64,000 bases of DNA, from positions 62,001 through 126,000 of the forward strand of contig VWZX01000031.1 in assembly GCA_013399015.1 (NCBI GenBank), written 5' to 3'. The DNA comes from Galbula dea (lineage: Eukaryota; Chordata; Aves; Piciformes; Galbulidae). Below are positions 46,073-57,393 of the stretch, piece after piece; within the stretch, counting starts at the first letter, position 1, and the number at the start of each line of letters is the position of its first letter. The notes under the pieces are model-generated. The model saw only the letters and a list, made by a program, of their open reading frames with translations, was not told the origin of the DNA and made no database searches. Made by a program: the position numbers and the translations under genes.

Positions 46073-46265
46073 AGGGGGGGAGACGGGGAGAAAGCTGCGT
46101 GAGGAGGGTTATGGGGTGGGGGGTAGTGCGTGGCTACGGGAGGGGTTTTCCGGTAACCGGGGACAGGAGGGCGTTGGAGTGGGGGAGGCGGCCAAGGAGT
46201 GCTGCCTGCGGGGTTGGCGCCGGGAGAACGTGGGGAGGGGAAGAGGGTTGGGGCTGTGGGTGAAA

Positions 46266-46810
46266 GGGGGTCCCGGCTGCAGAGGGTCCCCGGTTGCACA
46301 GGGGGTCTCGGTTGCACGGGAGTGGACGGCTGCAGCGGGGGGTCCCGGTTATACGGGGATCTCGGTTGCGTGGGGGTCCCGGTTGTGCGGAGATCCCGGT
46401 TGCACGAGGGGTCTCGGTTTCGCAGAAGGGCCCCGGTTGTACGAGAGGGCACGTCTGCAGGGGGCTCCCGGTTCTACGGGAGTCTCCGATTACTCTGGTG
46501 GGCCCAGTTGCACTGGGAGTCCCCGTTTGCACGGAAGGTCTTAGCTGCACGGGATTGCACGGCTGAAGAGGGTCCCGGTTGTACGAAGGGGTCTCCGTCT
46601 GCGGGCGGGGGGTCCCGGTTGCACGGGGGTGCACGGCTGGAGGAGAGTCTCCCGTTGCAGAGGGGTCACAGATTTAGAGGGGACACTGGGGGGTCGCTGG
46701 GTGCGAGGTGAACTCCCCGATTGCAAGGAGGTGCAGGGCTGTGGGGAGTTCCTGCCTGCAGGACGGTCTCCAGCTGTAGAGGAGGGTCCCCGTGGTTAGG
46801 GGGTCCCCAA
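46266..46810. repeat. 18-bp CpG-rich minisatellite upstream of PTPRU exon 1
   Basis: Strongly diverged units of the type GGGTCCCGGTTGCACGGG, about 18 bp each, for some 28 units. Nearly every unit keeps a CGG or CpG. It starts about 260 bp upstream of the PTPRU ATG. Being a multiple of three, it gives spurious open frames with six-residue periods. Confidence 0.85.
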
Positions 46811-46819
46811 CCAAGCTGG

Positions 46820-46920
46820 AGCAGATCCTAGGGGGTATCTGCAGAGCGGGTGCTGCTCATGGGGTGGGTGCTGGGATGTTGGGACGGATGCTGGGATGTT
46901 GGGGTGGGTGCAGCAGCACC
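46820..46920. repeat. Short GGGATGTTGGG repeats
   Basis: GGTGCTGGGATGTTGGGACG and GATGCTGGGATGTTGGGGTG in tandem, continuing the tandem-rich zone upstream of PTPRU. Confidence 0.6.
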
Positions 46921-49799
46921 CCATGTGGGACTGCTGCACCTCCCAGAAGAGAGCAAAGGTAATGTGACTCCCACCCCTGAAGGGGTGCTCCCAGCCCCTT
47001 AGGTGTCCCCCAGCACTCCAGGGCCTAGCGTGGTCCCCGTGGGCTGGGCACTGAGGTCAAAGGCCCTGCCACACCTTGGGGACAGGCTCCTGCCCACCCT
47101 GGGGTGTCCTCAGCCCCCAGATCCTCCTTGGTTCTCTGCCTGGAGCTGCCGTGTCCTGCTGGATGTCTCCCGAGGGTTAGGGACGGAATGGTTTCTCCCA
47201 CAGGATGGTGACATGGAAACCAGGACACATGGAAGCCTGGAGCAGGCTGTGACACATGGAGCCCTGGTGACATCCACTGAAGCCACCACCAACCCCTGGG
47301 GTGGGAAGGGTGTGGGGGACGGGGGTAGGACAAAACTGGGAGTAATCAGGAGGGAGAAAAGCCCAAAAGGGTGTAAAAGGAGGAAAATCTCTGTCCCTTT
47401 CCCAGCTGGAGCTGGGGCGCAGGCGCAGGAGACACACAAAGCACTGGCAGCCCTTGGTGTCTCTGGTGTCCCCTCCAGCCCTGCCAGCAGGGATGAAAGG
47501 CTCCTTGTTCACCAACATCCTCTCTGGTCCTATTTCTGGAGGAAAATGTTTTTCCAAAGGTTTGGGATGAGGAGGAGGGGGAGCTTGGCATCAGCTTTCC
47601 GGCCTGATCCATTCTTGGGTCACCCAACCCCGTGTGTGTGCCCCTGTGCTGGGAAACTGCCTGGGTGGAGGAAAACTTGGAAGGTGCAGGGAATGATATT
47701 GGAAATATTGAGACTTTTTATCCCAAATGACATAAGGAGGAGCCCTGGTATCAGCAGCTCCCTGTGGTGATGGAGCTCTGTCTGGGCAGCACCCAGCAGA
47801 GTAGGGGGCACAATACATGGGTGTCGCTGAGCTCTGTGAACTGTCTGGAATGCTCCCAGCCCTGGAATTGGGATAACACCTTCTGCCAGCACCAAATCCC
47901 TTCTTCTAGGTTCAGCTGATCCCCAGGATGCTGCTGTGCCACTCAGGATGGGCTATAGACTGGGGCTCAAATCCAGCCCTGGAGAAAAGTTCAGTGGGAA
48001 AATCGGGAAGGAAAAGCCACCCCTGGAACCAGTTCTTGGGGTACAGGTAAAGGACTGGGCACCCCAACAGCACTGGCATCCATGGAGAAGGTCTGACACT
48101 GCTCTGGCTGTGACACCACCCTGGACACATTGTGCCAACTTCAATCCAGAGGTGAATTTTTCCTGGGAAAGGGCTTTTTGCTGAGGAAATTTCCTCTGAA
48201 GCCTGGGATGCACCAGCTGAATCTGAGCTAAAAAGATCCTAGGGCCTTTGTCCCCACAGGGAGGAGGAAGAAGGTCACAGGGTGGAGATTGCAGGGGTGT
48301 TGGGTTCTGTCTGTGTTTGGGGCAGCCTGGGAGCATGGTTCTGCTCCAGTGATAGTCCTGTCCCACAGATCCATGAGCAACATGTCCTCTACCCAGAGGC
48401 CAAGCAAGGGAATCTGCTGGTGACAGGTGGCTCTGCTGCCAGCCCTGGGGACACTGCACTGACCAAAGGACACCACACAGCCCCTGGGACACGGCACTGA
48501 CCACAGGACAACTCTCTCCCTGGCTCCTCCCAGGCCACAGCAGGTCCCTACCAGCCCCAAACCCTCACCCTGCCAGTGTTCCCAGTGCCACCTCTCCTTG
48601 TGCCACGGGGATGCACAGCACATTCCCTCCATTCCCAGGTCACCCCCAGTTGCTCCCAGCAAGCCAAGTTAACCCCAGGGTGTCACTGGCTTGCAGGGCT
48701 GTGTCTATCCCCAGGGATCTGGGGACAAACTGATGTCACACACCTCCTCTGATTGGCACTTAGGACTATTTTGGGGTGAAAGCAGAGGGTGAGGGGCACC
48801 TCCCTCCATGCCATGCTGGCAGTACCAGCACATTAGCCCATGCCGAGGCTGGAGCAGAGTGATCCCAACAAATCCTCTCCCAGAGCCCTCAAAGCCTGTT
48901 AAAATAATGCCTGATAAGGGAATTAAGCAGCTTAGATGCTCAGCAGTGAAGGTGGTGGTGGTGGGGGGGAGGTGCTGGCATCATCCTGGCTCTGCAGGGT
49001 CCTCACAGTCCCCAAGGAAGGGAAAAGCCCCCCAAAATCCTGCTGGGAAAAGGACCCAAGTCATCAGTACCCCAAGCACAAGCTGGGTATGCTCTGGGGA
49101 GGGATATGGGCTTTTTTCTTTCCCAGCCCAGTTCAGGGGAATGCAGCTGGAGCAGGATATTTCCAGGAGTGTTGGGGAAAAACATGGAGATTTTAAACCC
49201 CAGAAGCCTTTTCTGAGGGATGCAACACACTTCCCACAGCCTCATGAACCCCCAAATCGTGTTTCCAAACCAATCCCTTTGCAACCCAAACTAAGAGGGG
49301 TTGGAGGTCTTTATTGGCAGCCAGCATGTCACACCAGAACTGTCCCCAGGTCCTCAGCGTGTCACCATCCTGCTCCATCACCCCAAAACCTGTTTGTGGA
49401 ACAGCTCTGAAAGGGAAGGAAGTTTGGCCCAAGGCCTGTCCCTGCCTTCCAGAGCTGGTGGAGACCTGCCTCCAGCAGTGGTGGGTGCAGGCAGGGGTGC
49501 CAGGGCTGGTCCTGCACAGCACAGCACCCATCCTGCACGGAAGGAAGAAGGGAGGGACAGAAGGAAGCAGGGCAGAAGGAAGGACGGATGGACAGACAGC
49601 ACTGCTCCATGAAGCTACAGGGATGGAGACATCAGGACCAAGCTCCATCCCATTCCTGGGGTGCAGATGCCATCCCTGATCACTCCCCAAGCACCTCCTT
49701 CAAGCCTGAGCCGCGGACAGCTCAGCACCCCGCAGGATGAGCCCGCAGGCCCCCAGCCCTTCACCTGCCCCAGCTCCCTGCTGCCATCAGCCTCTGAGC

Positions 49800-49905
49800 T
49801 CCTTGCAGGAGCAATTGAGTTAAAATGAAGTAATCACTCTTCAAGTATAGTCATTTGCAGGAAAAATACAGACCTCACCGTGATTGCAAATGGTCTGGAC
49901 TGAAA
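49800..49905. promoter_or_regulatory. Candidate conserved noncoding element, intergenic
   Basis: AGCAATTGAGTTAAAATGAA, GTAATCACTC and GATTGCAAAT (C/EBP or octamer-like) in unique sequence between the two genes. Confidence 0.3.
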
Positions 49906-50559
49906 CCATCCCTTCCATTCCAAGGATAAATGTTTTCAGCTCCAGGGTGCTGGGTGACAACAACCTCAAACAGCTGTCACAGCCCCACCAGATCCCAGGT
50001 TGGAGATAAAAAACTGGGGTTTGGGGCTTTGAACCTCTTAGGAGTCAGCAGTGCTTTGGGGAGGATGTGTTTGCTCTTAGTTATCTTTGTGAAAAGGCAA
50101 AGGAATGGAAAAGGGCTGAAGTGAGCCCTTACCCCAGCACCCATGGGATGGAGCTGCAGCACCCACCAGACTCACCCAAACCAGCTGGATGAGCATCTCC
50201 ACCCTGACCAGGGCTTTACACTACCTTCAGAATGCTGCATTCCCATACCAGCACAATAATTCCCCCTTTTCCCCATTAAACCCACAGGGAACAGGGTTGG
50301 GACCTCCCCAGGGCTTTGCTTCACTTTCAGGACCACGTTCAGTTTGGTTGGATAACCTCATCCAACCTACCTTGTGTCTTGCTGTATTTTAGCACTGAAA
50401 GGTAGCATTTAGCCTAAAGGTATTCAAACAGGCTCTTCTTTCACAGGTTTTTTGGTAGACCCGAGCTTCACTTCCCAGCTTTGCCTCTCCTGCAGCAAAC
50501 ACCTCTCAGAGAGCTGCAGGATCAGGACCCCCAGCAGCTTGCACTGAAATGAAGCAATT

Positions 50560-50633
50560 CCACCCCTTCCATTTGTTCCTTCTGCTTCTCTCCCCTCCAC
50601 CCCTTCCATTTGTTCCTTCTGCTTCTCTCCCTC
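50560..50633. repeat. 37-bp tandem duplication in a pyrimidine-rich tract
   Basis: CCACCCCTTCCATTTGTTCC plus TTCTGCTTCTCTCCC repeats after 37 bp (50560 and 50597). The flanking 50630-50760 is also almost all C and T on the plus strand. Confidence 0.85.
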
Positions 50634-50884
50634 TCCCTTTTCCCTTCAGCCCAATCTCTCTCCCTCTTCCCCTCACATCCTCCTCTTCCTTTCCCTACCC
50701 CTCCACCTATTACAGCTCCTTCCAGTTCTTCATTTCTAACTCCCTGCTATTTTCTGAAATCACCTGCCTTTTGCTAAAGCTAAAAAACATAATAATAATA
50801 ACGAAATCCTTTCCCTTTCTTAAGAGACAAAACAGATTATCTCATCCTGCCTCTCTCCCCCTCGTCCTCCCAGCCCCAGGCGGT

Positions 50885-51060
50885 CAGACGCCTGACACGG
50901 TGCCATGGCCGGATATAATGGGGCTATTAGATGAGTTATCACAGCCTGAAAGGATGAAATAACTTCTGTGTCTTCATCCAAATAAACCTCCCTGCTCCTC
51001 TTTAGTCCAACCAAGGAACAAGAGTTCCTGGAGGAAATAGGCAGGAAAATGGTAGAAGAT
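50885..51060. promoter_or_regulatory. Candidate conserved noncoding element, intergenic
   Basis: GGCCGGATATAATGGGGCTA, TTATCACAGCC (GATA-like) and GAAATAACTTCTG in unique sequence, bounded by a CR1 copy at 51.08 kb. Confidence 0.28.
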
Positions 51061-51075
51061 GATAGGGGTGTTAGG

Positions 51076-51440
51076 AGATCACAGAGTGGCCTGAGATTGG
51101 AAGGGACCCCCAAGGATCATGGAGTCCAGCTCCTGTTTAAACACAGGACAGCCTCAAAGTCACCCCATGTGTCTGAGAGCATTGGCCAGATGCTGCTGGA
51201 ATTCCAGGAGAGTTGGTGCCATGGCTGCATCCCTGGGGAGCCTGTTCCAGTGCTCCAGCACTCTCTGGGTGAAGAACCTTTGCCTAACATCCAACCTGCC
51301 CCTCCCCTGGCACAGCTTCATGCCATTGCCCCAGGTCCTGTTGCTGGTCACCAGAAAGCTCAGCTCCTGCCCCTCCTTCATCTCTTTCATGTTCTTTAAG
51401 ACCTGACCCTTTGCCAGCCTGCCTCCTGGTTTGTGCTCCC
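51076..51440 (-). mobile_element. CR1 LINE, truncated
   Basis: GGAAGGGACCCCCAAGGATC, CTCCTGTTTAAACACAGGAC, GAATTCCAGGAGAGTTGGTG, running to TGTTCTTTAAGACCTGACCC. Intergenic. Confidence 0.85.
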
Positions 51441-51979
51441 AGGGCACTGAGGTTTCTCCATGGGGAACTGGAAAGCCCAAGCAGCAGTGTCCATCACCCA
51501 GAGCTAAATCCTCATCTGGGTGCTGCTCAGCACCAACAGCAGGTTTTGGAGGGCACAGCCTCACAGGTGGCTGCTGTGTGGTTAAGTTTGAGGACTACAC
51601 CCATCCAAAAAACACACTATGTTTTCAGCCTGGGCACTGACTACAAGGAGAAATATTGCTCTTCATTCCAGAAGGAGTTTTCCCAGGCTATCCCTGCATT
51701 CCCCATGCAATATCCCCAAATTTGCAGGCAGAACTGCCAGCATGGTCCACAGCAGATCCCAGCCCATGGGGGAGGTGCTTTGGAGCCAGCAAGGTAACCG
51801 GTAGCCCCTGGGCTGGCCCCACAGGGCAGCACTGCCCTAGCCAGCTCTGACTCCACCTGCCTATAAATTCTCCCAGCTGGATTTTAAAGGGATTTGTTAC
51901 AGGGGTGCAAAAATGGCAGGTCCTCCCTCCTGGGCTGGCTGGGAATGCTCTGAGGCAGCAGCTCCACTTCCCACTTCCA

Positions 51980-52150
51980 AATCATAGAACCATTATGGCT
52001 GGAAAAGGCCTCAGAGAGCACAGAGCCCAGCCCTCCACCTGACACTGCCATGCCCAGCACTGTTGTCAAGGCTCTGCTTGTTCCCTCTCTGCCATCCCAC
52101 TAAAGCCTCCTGTTCCTGTCCCTCCTGGACTGTCACACCCTTGAGGACTC
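51980..52150 (-). mobile_element. CR1 LINE, old fragment
   Basis: AATCATAGAACCATTATGGC and TGGAAAAGGCCTCAGAGAGC, followed by diverged sequence with CACTAAAGCCTCC. Intergenic. Confidence 0.75.
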
Positions 52151-54817
52151 CTCAGGGACCAGCACTGGTGGTGTCACCTCCAGGCACACTGTGATGCTCT
52201 GGAACTGCACCCATGGCCCCAGTGCTGCAGACACCTCACTACCACCCAGGAATGTCTGCTCCATCTCAGCCTTTTTGGGGCTTATTTATCTCACTTTGGG
52301 TCATTTTTGGTTTTGGTTTTGTTTTTTTCACTCGAGGAAAGACCTCCATGATGGTGGGAATGAAGCAAGGGGGTAGCTCTGCACTTCCCTGTGGTCCCAG
52401 ACTGGGCATCTGCCAGCAGGGTCATGCAAAACCAGTTCAAAATCCTATTGTGAGGCACACCAGGGGCAGAGCTGGTTTCTTCCCCTCTTCCTGAGCTGTC
52501 TGGGAGCTTCATAATTGCTCCAGGGATTTTGACAGACAGCTTTTAACCCCTAACTATTCCAGAATATGTATGCACCTTCCACCCATCCATCACCCACCCA
52601 CTTAACCCAGTCCAAGCTGGACTTGCCCATCCCCAGAGCTTACAACAAAATGACTTCAATCAGTTAAAAGAAGAAATAGCAAAGGCATTAAACCCAAGCA
52701 GATCCACACCAAAACTCTCCATGTTGTCTCCTCTAGTATTGGCCTGGGGTGGTTTTGTGTGAGGGAAGGGAAGTAAACCATCCAGGGGCTTTTGGGTCTC
52801 TGATCACATCCAGAATCACAAAAGCCATTTATCTCCAGACCTGGGGTTTGGATATTGCTCCAATTTCTCATCATCATCTCTTGGTGCTGACAGGCTGGGG
52901 CCTGAGCATGGAGATGAGCATGAGAGGAGCTTTCATTTACAATCCAGCTGAAGGGAAGGGAGGGAACAATCTTGTATCCAGCATTTATTTAGTAGTAGTA
53001 TTATTAATTTAGGGGGTTTTAGAGCTTGTTTGGGTTTGTTTCATTCAGTTTGTATGTACAGGGAAAGGGTCAGGTCTCCTCTCTCTTGTTTGTCTTCCTC
53101 TGAGCAGCAGCAGCTCCAGTGTGGTGGTTTCCCAAGCCCTGGTGCAGAAAGGATGCACTTGGCAGTTTCCAACAAAACCAACTCATGGAGCATTTAAGCT
53201 GAGCAGGAATGAACAAAGCCAAGCAGCTTTGGAAGCTGCAGACCCCAGAGATGGATCAGCTCTTTTCCTAGATCAGATAGTTCACACTCACAGTTTCCTG
53301 CAGTGTTGGAAATGTTTTGGGGCTGCAGCTGATGGGAGCAGAATGGGAGCATAGCTGGAGCTAGAACAGGAGGGGAGGAGAAAGAAAAGCTAAAACACAT
53401 TTAAAATGGACAGAAGATGCTGGTTTGGTGCCTTTCTACACCTAATAATCATTTCAAGATGTTTCAGGAGATCTTCCCTCCCAAGTCACCCGGGGGGATG
53501 CCTTTGGGTGCTGGCACAGTGACATGGGGTCCCATGGACCATCTCACCCCCCAGCCATGGGCCATGTGTCCCTTGTCATTGGGATATGGCTGCCATGGGG
53601 AGGCCACCAAGATGCAACCCCAAGGAACCCTCCTTCAAAGCAAGCTCTCCAGCCTCATGATTCTGAAGAGAAGACACCTTCTATTTCTCCAGCAAAAAGG
53701 GAAAAGATTATTCTTCTCCTTAATTAAAAAAGCATGTCCATCTTGTAAGCAGTTAATTAATAACTCCACATTAACTCCATTAGGCTCTGGGACAGCTGGA
53801 GGCAGCTCAGCACACACAAGGCTCCAGGCTGAGGCTGAACTCTTGTAAACCAGCAGATAAATCCTCTGTCCCCAATAGGTCTGGAGGCTTTAGGGACAAA
53901 ACCCAGCAAATGTCACCCTGCTGTCACCCAGTTGTCATGGACAAAGGTTATTAAGGGAACCCTCCCATGGAGTCCTGAGGCTCAGGAAGGATCTCCCTTG
54001 CTGAGGGGAGTCTGGGGGTGTCTCAGTCCAACCCTAGTCCCAGAGGGACTAGGTGTCCTCCAGGCATAGCTGGAATTTGTAGGGTGAGGCTGATTTTAGC
54101 ACTCAACATCAAAAACCCCTCAGCCCTCCTTCTCCATCCCTGAGAACTTCACAAAGAGCAAAGCTGGAGCTGCTAACCCCCACCTAGGCAGTGGGTCCTG
54201 CTACACCACTGCCTATGAGTGTCCATTCGCAGGCTCCAATGTCTGCAAGAGCAAACACACCTTAATGGCAGCACTTTCACTTTCCAGCCCTGAGTAAGGT
54301 ATGAATAACTCCAATTAATTAATGGCTGTGATAAATCATGGCTCATTAATAATAACAGCATTTAGAGAGGAGGGGAGAGCATCACTCCTTCCCCTTGATG
54401 GAGCATCCACCGTGGCACTCAGTGCTGAGGAACCATCTCTTCTTCCTCCCCTCCTCACCAGCTCCTCAACTACAAACTGGATTTTCATGCATCTCTCCTA
54501 AAAAAAAAAGAGAAATTAAGAAGAAAAGCAATTCCAGGCTCTGAAGTAGTCATTAATCACCAGGAAATTGTGCTTGTTACAGGAGAAACATTAACAAAAT
54601 CATCATAAATTGTCTGCCAGCCCTGCTTTGTGGGTGCATACGTTCTGAAGGCTGTGGAGCAGCATCTCACCTTGCTGCTGTCATTAGTTATTAACCCTTT
54701 GCCATGTGGGGCACAGCATGGGCACCCATGTCTCCCAGTGAGCTAGCTCCTGTTGGCATCACAAGCATCCTCCACCATGCCCAAAGCTGCTCCTGCAGCT
54801 CCCTCACCACAGAAAAT
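52151..54817. other. Intergenic, mostly unique
   Basis: No coding exon recognised. T-rich runs at about 52.30 and 53.02 kb and one AT-rich block described separately. Confidence 0.55.
53640..53800. promoter_or_regulatory. Candidate conserved noncoding element, intergenic
   Basis: CTTAATTAAAAAAGCATGTC, GCAGTTAATTAATAACTCC and ACATTAACTCC cluster homeobox-type cores 3.5 kb upstream of MECR. Confidence 0.28.
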
Positions 54818-55043
54818 ATAAGCACAGGAAGAAATTGTTTACCCTGAGGGTGGTGAGAGCCTGGCCCAGGTTGCCCAGAGAGGTGGGAGATGTCCCATCC
54901 CAGGAACCATTCCAGCTCAGGTTGTCTGGGTCTCTGAGCAACCTGATCCAGTTGCAGATGTCCTTGGTGACTGCAGGGGGGTTGGACTAGATGGCCTTGA
55001 AAGGTCCCTTCCAGCCCAAACCAATCCATAATTCTATGATTTT
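54818..55043 (+). mobile_element. CR1 LINE, 225-bp 3' fragment
   Basis: AATATAAGCACAGGAAGAAA through GGTTGTCTGGGTCTCTGAGC to GGTTGGACTAGATGGCCTTG and tail TAATTCTATGATTT. Confidence 0.88.
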
Positions 55044-55334
55044 AGTCCAATAAAATTGCTTTCCAACCAGCCCCTATCCCAGTAAGAAGCTCCTCACACC
55101 CAGCAGGTTGTCCCCTGTCAATGCCTTCCCAAGACTGCCCCCATCCCAGTGACACAGCACACACAGACCCAGGTGGACATCCCAGATTAGCCAGTGTGCT
55201 GCAGGGGAGGATCCCTCTAGGCTCACCCTCCCCTGAGGCTGTAGGGATCTGAAATTAAAAATTGTCATCAATTTGCTTGATATTTCCTTTTCATTTTTAA
55301 GGAAAAAGGGAAAGCAACAAAGTTCCTCCCAGCC

Positions 55335-55492
55335 TTCTCCAACCTGGGCTGGAGTGGTTCCAGGGATGGGACATCTCCCACCTCTCTGGGCAGCCTGGGC
55401 CAGGCTCTCACCATCCTCAGTGCAATATATTTCTCCCTTCTATCCAGTCTAAATTTCCCTCTATCAGTTTCAAACCATCAGCCCTTGTCCAG
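55335..55492 (-). mobile_element. CR1 LINE fragment in an inverted pair
   Basis: TTCTCCAACCTGGGCTGGAG, GGATGGGACATCTCCCACCT, CAGTTTCAAACCATCAGCCC; ends where a plus-strand copy begins. Confidence 0.8.
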
Positions 55493-55647
55493 GGCAGGGA
55501 TGGAGTCACCATCCCTGGAGGGGTTCCAAAAGCATCGAGATGTGGTCCTTAGGGACATGGTTTAGTGGCAGGGGGGTGCTAGGTTGACAGTTGAACTCAA
55601 TGATTTTAGAGGTCTCCTCCAACCTGAATGATTCTGTGATTCTATCC
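55493..55647 (+). mobile_element. CR1 LINE 3' fragment in an inverted pair
   Basis: AGGGCAGGGATGGAGTCACC and GACATGGTTTAGTGGCAGG to the tail AATGATTCTGTGATTCTATC. Confidence 0.83.
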
Positions 55648-56225
55648 CCTGGATGCTCTGGTCCCAGGCTGGCAAGGGGAGGGATGGAATTAATGAAAGA
55701 ATCTGCTAATTGTACAGAGAAGCAGTGTGTGATGAGCAAAGGAGGATTTACTGAGCTGCTCCCACCACCCAGGTGGAGAAGTCCAATCTCTCCCTGAAAG
55801 AAGGAAAGTTTTGGAGAAGCAGCTGTTTGTTCTGCTGTGACAGGTTGATCATAGGAGGCATCTCTGCTCCCCTTTCTTCCTTCCAATTTAATCAGTTTTA
55901 ATTGGATGAATAGATGAGACTTTGCCTTCACGATAATTATACAAAACATTGAATTAAATTACTACAAGGGAATTTTTTCTCACTGCTTGTGCCAGGCATC
56001 TATTGGTTTAAATAATCCTCTGATGAAGATTTGCTGCCCATAGCAAGCATCTACAGGTCATCCAGGGTGGCTGAATCAGTTAGTAAATCAGAGAAAAGGG
56101 CTGCTTCTCCCCAGCGTGTCTCAAGATCCAAGGGCCCTGCTGCCTAGGCTGGATGAGATGCTCCTGTGCCCATCACTGGGCTCACATGGCTGGGCACAGG
56201 GAGCTAGTGCTGCCTTCACTACACT

Positions 56226-56960
56226 CACAGAATCCCAGAATCCCAAACTGGTGGGGGTTGGAAAGGACCTCTGGGGATCATCCAGCCCAACCCCCCTGCT
56301 CCAGCAGGGGCACCCACAGCAGCTTGCCCAGGGTCACCTCCAGCTGCTTTGGCAATCCCTCCACACAAGGAGACTCCACAGCCTCTCTGGGCAGCCTGGG
56401 CCAGGGCTCTGGCACCCTCACAACAAACAAGTTTCTCCTCCTGCTCAGGTGGAACCTCCTGGCTTCCAGTTGGTGCCCAGTGCCCCTTGGCCTGTCCCTG
56501 GGCACCAGCGAGCAGAGTCTGGCCCCAGCCTCTTGCCCCCAGCCTTTAGCTGTTGCTACACAGGGGAGCTGCTGTTCTCCAGGCTAAGCAGCCCTAGGGC
56601 TCTCAGCCTTTCCTCCTGCCAGAGATGCTGCAGTGCCCTCAGCATCTTCCTGGGCTCTGCTGGACTCTCTCCAGTAGTTCCTTGTCTCTCTTGAATGGGG
56701 GAGCCCAGAACTGGAGCCAGTTTAGTGGCATGGTGGTGGCATCCAGATGTGGCCTCACTAGAGCAGAGTAGAAGGGGAGAAGAACCTCCCTCAACCTGTT
56801 AGTCACACTCTTCTGAATGCACCCCAGGAGACCAGTGGCCTTCTCGGCTACAAGAGCACCTTGCTGGCTCATGTCGACCTTGTCGTCCACCAGCACTCCC
56901 AGTACTATCCCTGCAGTACTGCTTTCCAGTAGGTCGACCCTTAGCCCATACTGGTCGACG
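56226..56960 (-). mobile_element. CR1 LINE, about 730 bp, just upstream of the MECR promoter
   Basis: CAGAATCCCAGAATCCCAAA, CCTCCACACAAGGAGACTCC, GGGCTCTGCTGGACTCTCTC, then GGTGGCATCCAGATGTGGCC and further 5' CR1 sequence to about CAGTAGGTCGACCC. It ends within about 60 bp of the CpG-rich block. Confidence 0.85.
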
Positions 56961-57009
56961 AAGCGTCACAGCAGCACAGTATGGGGACAAACCATACCCT
57001 AAGCAGATG

Positions 57010-57262
57010 ACAACCCTGGGAGCCCCCTCCCCACTCGATCCGCCCCGCAGAGACCCCACACGCTCATCGCAGCTGTGGCAGAGACACCCCGAGGCGGCCG
57101 GGGGCGTGGCCTGGAGGTGGGGCGGTGGCCTGGGGGGCAGGAGGCGTGTCTGCCCCCGTGACGCCACTAGCGGGCGCGCCGGGCTCAATGGAGTAGGGAA
57201 GGGACAGCCGGAGCCCAGCGGTACCAGCCGGAGCCCAGCGGTGCCGTGCCGAGAGTATCCGA
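57010..57262 (+). promoter_or_regulatory. MECR: CpG-rich promoter and 5' UTR of MECR
   Basis: The block upstream of the MECR ATG has GC boxes (GGGGGCGTGGCC, GGGGCGGTGG), a CRE-like GTGACGCCAC and GGGCGCGCC. It lacks a TATA box, as expected for a housekeeping mitochondrial enzyme. A 20-bp tandem duplication lies in its downstream part. CpG richness continues through exon 1 into intron 1. Confidence 0.6.
57206..57245 (+). repeat. 20-bp tandem duplication in MECR promoter or 5' UTR
   Basis: AGCCGGAGCCCAGCGGTACC is followed directly by a copy with one visible difference (A to G at position 17 of the unit). It ends 18 bases before the ATG, so it probably lies in the 5' untranslated region or core promoter. 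Confidence 0.85.
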
Positions 57263-57393
57263 ATGCAGCGGGCGGTAGCGAGGGTGCTGCGCGGGTCCCA
57301 TGTCCGCTCAGCGCGGTCGTGCTCGGCCGCGGCCCGGGGTCCCCCCCGGGGGCTGCTCTATGAGCGGCATGGGGAGCCCTCGGCAGTGGTGCG
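57263..57393 (+). CDS. MECR: MECR exon 1: mitochondrial presequence
   Basis: 131 nt, residues 1-44. ATG at 57263 gives an arginine-rich presequence, followed by the start of the enzyme (LLYERHGEPSAVV). Donor is TGCG|GTAAGG, ending in phase 2. A later in-frame ATG is not needed. The exon lies in a CpG-rich block. Confidence 0.9.

Larger units (their letters stand above)
45330..46265 (-). promoter_or_regulatory. PTPRU: CpG-rich promoter block of PTPRU
   Basis: Dense CpG and G+C on both sides of coding exon 1, against a CpG-poor background. No TATA box is evident near the ATG. GGGGAGGGG-type Sp/KLF sites lie just upstream of it. Start sites cannot be fixed from sequence. The N run at 46067-46072 interrupts the probable 5' untranslated region. 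Confidence 0.6.
46811..51075. other. Intergenic, repeat-poor
   Basis: No CR1 copy. An open frame of 255 residues (47003-47770, plus) has no recognised domain and is not called as a gene. The sequence is otherwise unique. Confidence 0.55.

Noticed and set aside
45436..46634. Long overlapping open frames with NRDP-type and GCTGV-type periods near PTPRU exon 1
   Set aside because: They follow the 18-bp CpG-rich repeat and GC-rich background. Only the frame starting at 46004 has signal peptide and splice evidence.
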